Origin: Lachancea thermotolerans CBS 6340
Taxonomy: Eukaryota; Ascomycota; Saccharomycetes; Saccharomycetales; Saccharomycetaceae
Reading direction: 5' to 3'
Length of the DNA stretch: 64,000 bases
NCBI RefSeq assembly: GCF_000142805.1
Contig: NC_013080.1
Coordinates: 248,001 to 312,000 of the forward strand
This document shows positions 58,025 through 64,000 of this stretch, one piece after another. The position numbers were made by a program, and so were the translations under genes. The notes under the pieces were generated by a model, which was given only the letters and a program-made list of their open reading frames with translations, searched no databases and was not told the origin of the DNA. Within the stretch, counting starts at the first letter, position 1, and each line of letters begins with the position of its first letter.

Positions 58025-58458
58025 GTTCATAATGTTACCGCTTAGACCACGTTGGCTCGAACTCTCATAAGTGTCTGGTTATCCATCTGATTCATGATGA
58101 ATTTGCATAAGTGCATGGTTTATTTTTCACGGTTAATTATATCAAGGTTTCATACGTACACCCCAAAGTTCCACATAATTCTTTATATACATGAACTTGT
58201 TTACCATTGAACTGACCACAACTCATTCTGAGTTTCGAAGAGCTCAGCATCATACCCCTGTGACACCCATTTGACATCAGGTTTGGCATAAAAGTGTGAA
58301 AATTGGCAGATGCAACCAGACGCTTCAACTTATTCGCACAAGCTACAAGTTTAACTGTCAAATGATTTAGAGTTTTTCCTAGATGTCAAGAAAATTGAAA
58401 TATTACACCGTCTATTTATTGCGCATTTAAGATTACTTGTTATCCCGGCCACGTCCTT
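58025..58458. other. Convergent 3' region RQT4/DBP7
   Basis: 434 bases. A minus-strand frame at 58137-58361 (74 codons) starts with TTG and resembles no known protein. A CATGATGA word near 58094 is not backed by a box D at a suitable place. I see nothing else. Confidence 0.45.
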
Positions 58459-60609
58459 TTAATAGTTGAATTCACTCATGCTTTGATCGAGAGCCTTTTT
58501 GGCCATGCGCAGCATTTTTGACTTAGAAGTCTCCTTTGGCTTTTTCTGCTCACCATTAGCGCTATTCTTTGCATTCATGCCACCCATTACTTTAGGCCTT
58601 TCTCTGAGGGCAAAACTTTTCGCAAGGTGCCCTAAATGTAGGCATTTTATGCTGAAGAACTTCTTCTCCTGCGACAAATGAGTAGCATACGCCCTAATGT
58701 GACTTGTGTAGCCTTTAGCTGCAATTTCTTTGAACGTTGGGTCCCCAAGAACTCTTCTTTCAATGTTCAAGTGCCAAGTAGTAGCGTTGTTGTCCCACTC
58801 ATCTGAAATTGGCTTACCAGAGACACCATCACTTCTTTGAACTTTGGATTCCATGAACGCGGGCTTTAAGATGTCGACATCATATTTCAGCAACTTCCAC
58901 CCCTGAGGGTGGTGAGGCTTAATATGGTCCATGTAGCCCTCTTCTTCGCCCGGCAAGAGGAAAAGAAGGGACTCACCGCTCACACCAGCACGCGCAGTAC
59001 GACCAATTCTATGCAGATGATCTTCCACTGCAAAGGGAGGGTCCATTTCTATGACTGAGCTCACACAGGGCAAGTCTAATCCTCTGCTTGCCACATCGGT
59101 ACAGAACATAATCAAATGTTTGCCTTTTGTTGCGTCAGAGTCGCTAGAGAAGCTCTTCAAAGTCGCCGTACGGATCTGCTGTGAAAGAGAACCATGGAGC
59201 TTGTAACACACAACCGAAGGCTGAGAAACGTCCGCAAGGCAAGGCAAAGATGTTGAGTTTCCTGATAAAACTTTCACAGAATCCCCGACTAGGGCTCTCC
59301 CATGACCACTATCAGAAGAAAACGCAGCATAATGAAACTCCACACTGTCGGAGCAAGATAAGAAAACGATTGTTCGTCTGGTTTCTCCGGTTTCAGATGC
59401 TAGATGTCTTACCGTTATGTTGTTTAATTCTGCAGCTAACGTCACCAAACGCAGTTTAGGAGGGACCATGACTATCTTTTGAATCAATTGGTCAGGGACC
59501 GTATTGACTTCTTGTTGCTTTCTTCCACTACTGATGAGCTTGTAGTCTTGTAGCGCTAAGTTCCCGAGTTTATTAACACCACCTTTTAGCGTGGCACTGC
59601 ACAAAACATGGATAATTCTTTTGGGAAGTTCAGGATATTTAAAATGGTTGAGAGGAACCTCATATAGGAACTTGATGATTTGGGTAATCGTTTCCTCGAA
59701 ACCCAATTCCATCAATTTATCACCTTCGTCCAAAACCAGATATCTCAAAGAGGAACTTAACTGTTCTTTTATGACCTGGGTATTTTGCAAATGATCGAGA
59801 ATCCGGCCAGGCGTTCCTATAATGAAGTTGCAACCCTTTCTCAACCTCGCTTTTTCAGATTTCTTACGTTCCCCACCAATTAGTAGACATGGAATCAGGT
59901 AGTGGCAACACTTGGTGAGAGTCAGCATCACAGAATGGATCTGGGAAGCAAGCTCCCTTGTGGGCGTGATAATCATACCAAAGCAGCCTGATTGGCGGTC
60001 AACGCGTGCGCCCATCGACAAGATCCTGCTGAGGATAGGCAGTAAAAACGCTAAAGTTTTACCAGAGCCTGTTTGAGCATGTACAAAAACATCGTTATCA
60101 GCCTCCAAAAGGGTAGGAATGCTCATTTTCTGAACCCGGGTAGGTTTGGTAATATGCATTACTTCACTTAAGTGTTGTAAAAGAGGTGAAGTTATGCCCA
60201 GGGCTTCGAAAGAGTCTTGCAGTAGAGGTGCGTTAGAAGGGCCAACACCTGAGTTTTCATCATGCACATTGTTGTTTATAGATGTGACGATTCCACGGTT
60301 TGATGTGAACAAGGACGATACTATTTGCTGATCTGCTGGTGTAGCTTTGATTTGCACTTTTTTCGCCTGTTTGCGAGCGGGCTGCTCTTTTCTTTCTTCG
60401 ACACCTTGTTCTGTAGAGACAGGCCTTTTGACCGAGCCACTGGTTACCAGTCTATCATCCTTACTGTTGACGCTTTTCCCATTGAGCATGGCTTTGGCCT
60501 TGCGTCTGTCTTTCCACCGGCCACCACTGACCTTGACCTTTCCGGGGGTTTGGTCGACACTGGAAGTTGTGTCAAGATTGAGGAGCATCATGCCATCATC
60601 GTCAGACAT
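58459..60609 (-). CDS. DBP7: DEAD-box RNA helicase Dbp7
   Basis: 716 residues (yeast 742). Nucleolar helicase for early 60S assembly, remodelling snoRNA-pre-rRNA contacts. A basic N-terminal extension precedes the Q motif (FEALGITSPLLQHLSEVMHI). Walker A is AQTGSGKT at about 176-183; motif II reads DEGD (about 290) rather than DEAD, as in yeast Dbp7; motif III is CSAT; motif VI HRIGRTARAG. The C-terminal region has KAFMESK and GYTSHIRAYATHLSQEKKFF-type sequence of the family. Promoter shared with RPC37 contains PAC and RRPE, fitting its role. Confidence 0.97.
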   Translation of the reverse strand: MSDDDGMMLLNLDTTSSVDQTPGKVKVSGGRWKDRRKAKAMLNGKSVNSKDDRLVTSGSVKRPVSTEQGVEERKEQPARKQAKKVQIKATPADQQIVSSLFTSNRGIVTSINNNVHDENSGVGPSNAPLLQDSFEALGITSPLLQHLSEVMHITKPTRVQKMSIPTLLEADNDVFVHAQTGSGKTLAFLLPILSRILSMGARVDRQSGCFGMIITPTRELASQIHSVMLTLTKCCHYLIPCLLIGGERKKSEKARLRKGCNFIIGTPGRILDHLQNTQVIKEQLSSSLRYLVLDEGDKLMELGFEETITQIIKFLYEVPLNHFKYPELPKRIIHVLCSATLKGGVNKLGNLALQDYKLISSGRKQQEVNTVPDQLIQKIVMVPPKLRLVTLAAELNNITVRHLASETGETRRTIVFLSCSDSVEFHYAAFSSDSGHGRALVGDSVKVLSGNSTSLPCLADVSQPSVVCYKLHGSLSQQIRTATLKSFSSDSDATKGKHLIMFCTDVASRGLDLPCVSSVIEMDPPFAVEDHLHRIGRTARAGVSGESLLFLLPGEEEGYMDHIKPHHPQGWKLLKYDVDILKPAFMESKVQRSDGVSGKPISDEWDNNATTWHLNIERRVLGDPTFKEIAAKGYTSHIRAYATHLSQEKKFFSIKCLHLGHLAKSFALRERPKVMGGMNAKNSANGEQKKPKETSKSKMLRMAKKALDQSMSEFNY

Positions 60610-60673
60610 CTCAAGTACGTATATGCGTAGCGGGTGTCCTTTTGTAAATGTTCAGAAGCTTTGTGATGAGCAT

Positions 60674-60713
60674 GCGATGAGCTAAACTTTAAGCCCATCG
60701 CTCCAAAAATTTT
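60674..60713. promoter_or_regulatory. PAC and RRPE elements in the DBP7/RPC37 divergent promoter
   Basis: GCGATGAG (PAC core) at 60674-60681 and AAAAATTTT (RRPE core) at 60705-60713, in the 176-bp gap between DBP7 and RPC37. Both genes belong to the ribosome/Pol III regulon known to use these sites, so one element pair may serve both. Confidence 0.8.
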
Positions 60714-60785
60714 CATAACAGTCTTCAGGCAAGAGAAAACCTAAACCGAAGAAGCAATACAAACATCTCCCATAGTATCGTATCA

Positions 60786-61532
60786 ATGTCTGAGCAAATT
60801 GAAAATCAGCTCTTTGTGACTGAAGATAGTGGTGATGTGGTTATGGAGGATGCCAACCTTCAAGAGAGCGAGGAGGGCGATCCAATAGTTCGTGAAATAC
60901 CTATAAACCTAACTAATGGCCCTTTCCCTCTCCATATCCTCCAGTATCCAAATAAGCCCAAGAAGAATGGAAACGACCCAGTCCTACACCCACCTGTTAG
61001 CCAGGTTCGCTACAAATCAAAATCTTCACTTTGGGAATTGGACGTACCTGTCAATACAGAGATTTTCTACGACAAGAATCGTGCAGAGGATGAATGGGAT
61101 TCAGTTGCTCAACAGACGCTGAAGGGCGTTGGCGTCCAAACAGAAGGGCAGTATGTTGGTATGGTAGTTGATGAAGAGGTGTACCTACTTCCTGTACAGG
61201 CCGTGGCTCAAATGAGACCATTTTTCAAATACATCGACACTGTTGCTCAGTCAAAGCGTGAAAACGAGGCGAGGGGTGCACAACCAAGTAACCCTGCCGC
61301 AAGGAGGGCCCAGGTAGTCACCATGTCCGTAAAAAGCAGTAGTGAGGCCAACCAACCTAGACTTGGTGGTGCGTTGCTAGCACACAAGGTCGCGGATGAG
61401 GAGCCGCCTCAAGACCTCGAATGGATCGAGGGCACTTTTAACCAATTTCGCGAAAGCGTAATCACCGAGGACTCCAGAACAATGATGCTGCCGCTAGGGG
61501 ACGAAAACGACTATTTATCAAAAGCTATGTAG
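60786..61532 (+). CDS. RPC37: RNA polymerase III subunit Rpc37
   Basis: 248 residues (yeast 282). TFIIF-like subunit of Pol III that forms a heterodimer with Rpc53 and acts in termination and reinitiation. An acidic N-terminus is followed by DPIVREIPINL, HILQYPNKP, VRYKSKSSLWELDVPVNTEI, QTLKGVGVQTEGQY and the C-terminal AQVVTMSVKSSSEANQPRLG and LLAHKVADEEPPQDLEWIEG, all recognisable yeast Rpc37 blocks. ATG at 60786. Only 42 bp separate its stop from that of convergent GCN3. Confidence 0.95.
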   Translation: MSEQIENQLFVTEDSGDVVMEDANLQESEEGDPIVREIPINLTNGPFPLHILQYPNKPKKNGNDPVLHPPVSQVRYKSKSSLWELDVPVNTEIFYDKNRAEDEWDSVAQQTLKGVGVQTEGQYVGMVVDEEVYLLPVQAVAQMRPFFKYIDTVAQSKRENEARGAQPSNPAARRAQVVTMSVKSSSEANQPRLGGALLAHKVADEEPPQDLEWIEGTFNQFRESVITEDSRTMMLPLGDENDYLSKAM

Positions 61533-61574
61533 CTGGGAGGATATGAGGGAATTGAGGATCAAAAGTTTACGAAG

Positions 61575-62492
61575 TCAGTCATACCACATCTTAATCAGCT
61601 CTTCAGAAACCGCACTGGGTGTCAGGACCCCGAGGTCGGTGATTAGTGCTGTAATGTACTCATGAGAAGTGTAGTCGATAGCCGGTTCCAGGAGAGATTG
61701 TTCGCAATCTTCATGGCGCGTGAAATCTAGAGGTCCTGCTGTGGCTGGAAGGTCATCTGGGGAAAGCGGGAACATTCTCACAAACTTATGAGATTCACTC
61801 ACCACGTAGAAAGGCTTGTTAGTATTTTTTGCTAAAACGCCGATAGAGTATGTGCCAACGAGATTAATGACACCTCCAGATTCGGCAACACCCTCTGCCC
61901 CCACTAATACCTTGTCAACCTTGTGGATGATACTTCCAACAGCACTATCTACCACCATTTTTACGGGTATGTTTTTTTCTTGGAGTAATTTGTACAGTTG
62001 AGCACCCTGTTTGGTTGGTCTGGACTCAGTTACAACGCATCTGAACCTAATGAACTTGCTAGCTGCGTGACTCAACACCGAGTAAACCGCCCTCGAAAAT
62101 CCATGCACTAATATGATATCGTCGTCTGAGATGAAGTCTAAACCAATCTGTGCGATCTTCTCTCTTGATCTATTTGCTCTGGACACGAAGAGCTGTCCAT
62201 TTTCTATAAGGTGCTTCTTACAGCTCTCCCAGTCACCGTAGAGATGTGTGTTCCTGAACACAAATCGCATGAAAATGTCACAACCAGCCCGCAGAGACAT
62301 GGAGTTAGGGATTGATGAGGTCAAGGTGTCCGCTGCTGATTTGATTGTGTTAATCATCTCGGCTGATGTCTCTGGATTTTTAACCCGTAACATTGTTACT
62401 AACGACTCAATGGCCGCGATGGGCATGGTCATTTCGCTGTCTTCCTCAAGAAACTTGAGGTAAGTCTCTGTGATGTTGAACTCTTCACTCAT
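61575..62492 (-). CDS. GCN3: eIF2B alpha subunit Gcn3
   Basis: 305 residues, identical in length to yeast Gcn3. Regulatory subunit of the eIF2B guanine-nucleotide exchange factor; senses phosphorylated eIF2 and so permits GCN4 translation in starvation. FNITETYLKFLEEDSEMTMP at the start, then the Rossmann-like domain with DDIILVHGFSRAVYSVLSHA, CVVTESRPTKQGAQLYKLLQ, VDKVLVGAEGVAESGGVINL and the C-terminal ITALITDLGVLTPSAVSEEL. ATG at 62492. Divergent from MEF2 across 198 bp. Confidence 0.98.
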   Translation of the reverse strand: MSEEFNITETYLKFLEEDSEMTMPIAAIESLVTMLRVKNPETSAEMINTIKSAADTLTSSIPNSMSLRAGCDIFMRFVFRNTHLYGDWESCKKHLIENGQLFVSRANRSREKIAQIGLDFISDDDIILVHGFSRAVYSVLSHAASKFIRFRCVVTESRPTKQGAQLYKLLQEKNIPVKMVVDSAVGSIIHKVDKVLVGAEGVAESGGVINLVGTYSIGVLAKNTNKPFYVVSESHKFVRMFPLSPDDLPATAGPLDFTRHEDCEQSLLEPAIDYTSHEYITALITDLGVLTPSAVSEELIKMWYD

Positions 62493-62625
62493 TCTGCTGA
62501 CGTAGAGGTGAAAGCGTTTTTAGCTTTGTTCTTAATGCAATGGTCTTCGCCTTTGGTCAAGATGTGCACAATTATTTTTCACGCTGAAAGATTAATGATT
62601 TATAGATCACTTACTATAAATTAAG

Positions 62626-62633
62626 GCGATGAG
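62626..62633 (+). promoter_or_regulatory. PAC-like site between GCN3 and MEF2
   Basis: GCGATGAG, the PAC core, without a nearby RRPE. It lies 134 bp upstream of GCN3 and 58 bp upstream of MEF2. Its relevance is uncertain because neither gene is a core ribosome-biogenesis factor. Confidence 0.4.
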
Positions 62634-62690
62634 ACTTCAAGCGTTAAAGCTCGACTCAATTGAACAGATATCAAAACGCGTGCGAAACTG

Positions 62691-64000
62691 ATGCGATTAC
62701 CGAGGCTAAAACTTTGGTCTCAATGTCGGCACATTGCTTCGAGGACAGATGTTACAAAATTGAGGAACATTGGTATTATAGCACATATTGATGCTGGTAA
62801 GACAACCACTACCGAACGAATGCTTTATTTCAGCGGAAAAACAAAGCGCATAGGTAACGTCGACGAGGGGGATACAGTTACGGACTTCTTACCTCAGGAA
62901 AGATCGAGAGGGATTACCATTCAAAGCGCCGCTATTACTTTTAATTGGCAAAACTCGTTCGGTATTAACTTAATTGATACGCCAGGTCATGCTGATTTTA
63001 CCTTTGAAGTTATACGATCACTCAAGGTATTGGATGGATGTGTGACAATACTGGATGCTGTTGCCGGAGTTGAGGCACAAACAGAAAAGGTGTGGAGTCA
63101 GGCAAAAGGCATTCCAAAAATTTGCTTCATCAATAAAATGGATCGTGTGGGCGCGGGTTTCAGTAGGACAGTGAAAGAACTTATAGTAAAAATGAATACA
63201 AGGGTTTTACTGATAAACATTCCCGTATTTTCTCAGCCTGGTCCCACAATGGAGCCTATCTTTGAAGGTGTACTTGACGTTGTCAACAAAACAGTTCTTA
63301 GATGGACTGCCACTGATGTTAACCTTGTTAATATAGAGGATGTTACGAGTGACTCTCCTCATTGGAACGAACTCGTTAAACTCAGAGAGTCTCTGATTGA
63401 AACCTTGAGCGAATATGATGAAGATCTGGTTGAGTACTTTCTTGAAACTGCAAACGGCGATTATATGGCAATTCCAGCAAAAAAAATTGACCACTCTGTC
63501 CGGAAATGCTCCCTAGCGAATTTTGCTACTCCAGTATTGTGTGGCGCTTCGTTCCGCAACATTGGCGTTCAGCCATTGTTGGATGCTGTTATCAAATACC
63601 TCCCCTCACCAGTTGAAGCAAGACTGCCAGATTTCAATCACAATCTTCCTGTCGAAGTTTCAAACAAAAAAGGCGTTGTTGTGAACAAAAACCACAACCT
63701 CTGCGTTGCTCAAGCTTTCAAAGTTATCACAGATCCAATCAGAGGGATTATGGTGTACGTCAGAGTATATACTGGTGTTCTCAACAGTGGATTCGCAATT
63801 TTCAATTCAACTACAGGAGCCAAATTTAAGGTTGGGAAGCTGGTCATTATGCATGCAAACGTTGCAGAGGAAGTCAAACAGTTGAACGCTGGGGAAATAG
63901 GTGTCCTCACCGGATCAACGGTATCAGAAAATGTCAGGACAGGAGACACAATCATAGCGCATAACATGAAAAGAGACGGTCTACGATCACTCAACAAGGA
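62691..64000 (+). CDS. MEF2: Mitochondrial elongation factor G2 (Mef2), 3' partial
   Basis: 436 codons are visible and the frame is open at the window end; the yeast protein is about 819 residues, so roughly half is present. Mef2 (EF-G2mt) acts with the recycling factor in mitochondrial ribosome recycling. The short N-terminus [20 protein letters not shown] is a mitochondrial presequence. G1 is AHIDAGKTT at 31-39; [11 protein letters not shown] is the switch I region; DTPGHADFT is G3 and NKMDR is G4. Domain II follows ([20 protein letters not shown]). The ATG at 62691 is the first in frame. In S. cerevisiae MEF2 (YJL102W) lies close to PAM16. Confidence 0.96.
   Translation, partial: MRLPRLKLWSQCRHIASRTDVTKLRNIGIIAHIDAGKTTTTERMLYFSGKTKRIGNVDEGDTVTDFLPQERSRGITIQSAAITFNWQNSFGINLIDTPGHADFTFEVIRSLKVLDGCVTILDAVAGVEAQTEKVWSQAKGIPKICFINKMDRVGAGFSRTVKELIVKMNTRVLLINIPVFSQPGPTMEPIFEGVLDVVNKTVLRWTATDVNLVNIEDVTSDSPHWNELVKLRESLIETLSEYDEDLVEYFLETANGDYMAIPAKKIDHSVRKCSLANFATPVLCGASFRNIGVQPLLDAVIKYLPSPVEARLPDFNHNLPVEVSNKKGVVVNKNHNLCVAQAFKVITDPIRGIMVYVRVYTGVLNSGFAIFNSTTGAKFKVGKLVIMHANVAEEVKQLNAGEIGVLTGSTVSENVRTGDTIIAHNMKRDGLRSLNK

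Noticed and set aside
58137-58361. 74-codon minus-strand frame between RQT4 and DBP7
   Set aside because: Starts with TTG, resembles no family, and lies in a convergent 3' region.

Overview
This window is nuclear DNA of a budding yeast (Saccharomycetaceae). It is gene-dense, with about 35 mostly intronless genes, nearly all of which I recognise as orthologues of Saccharomyces cerevisiae genes. Genes that lie on two separate S. cerevisiae regions (the YAL0xx block PSK1-TPD3-NTG1-SYN8-DEP1-CYS3-SWC3-MDM10-SPO7-FUN14 and the YOL03x-04x block PSK2-PEX15-NTG2-NGL1-NOP12-RPS15-RPP2A plus SMC5-MSE1-OPI10-SIL1) are interleaved here as single copies. The same holds at the right end (IME2-SET4-PAM16-MEF2 of YJL10x with SET3, RQT4, DBP7, RPC37 and GCN3 of YKR02x). 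That is the pattern of a lineage that branched before the whole-genome duplication. Lachancea is my best guess for the genus (inference from gene order, composition and protein similarity recalled from memory). CTG is read as leucine at conserved sites, so the standard code applies.

Layout. 0-11 kb: PAS kinase PSK (5' end cut by the window), PEX15, TPD3, the base-excision glycosylase NTG and NGL1. 11-21.6 kb, a GC-rich stretch: an unrecognised polyglutamine protein, SYN8, NOP12, DEP1, divergent RPS15/RPP2A, CYS3 and SIL1. 21.6-32 kb: OPI10, MSE1 and SMC5 on the minus strand, then SWC3, MDM10 and SPO7. 32-46.7 kb: RTS1, FUN14, YTH1, ISR1, PIL1, COG4, FHL1 and PRE2, mostly YPR10x-type order with RTS1 and PIL1 inserted. 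47-64 kb: IME2, SET3/4, PAM16, a LEE1-like CCCH zinc-finger gene, RQT4, DBP7, RPC37, GCN3 and MEF2 (3' end cut by the window).

Two genes need splicing near their 5' ends, and simple ORF reading gives the wrong start. DEP1 has a 57-nt intron (GTAAGT...TGCTAAC...CAG). RTS1 has a 67-nt intron with a perfect TACTAAC branch point but a non-standard GTTCGT donor. For ten genes (TPD3, NGL1, NOP12, RPS15, CYS3, SPO7, ISR1, PIL1, COG4, SET3/4) the first ATG lies well inside, or a few codons inside, the longest open frame, and I give the corrected start.

The regulatory DNA is unusually readable: seven Cbf1-type sites upstream of CYS3, a second dense CACGTG array between ISR1 and PIL1, URS1 plus TATA upstream of the meiotic kinase IME2, an Rpn4/PACE element upstream of PRE2, and PAC/RRPE ribosome-biogenesis elements upstream of NOP12 and DBP7/RPC37. 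Functional themes are PP2A (TPD3 scaffold and RTS1 B' subunit), ribosome production (FHL1, RPS15, RPP2A, NOP12, DBP7, RPC37) and mitochondria (MDM10, PAM16, MSE1, MEF2, NGL1, FUN14). I saw no transposon, rRNA, tRNA or virus-like element and no clearly new multi-gene system. The best novelty candidates are the two introns, the second CACGTG array, an orphan URS1 site and several gene-poor intergenic blocks.
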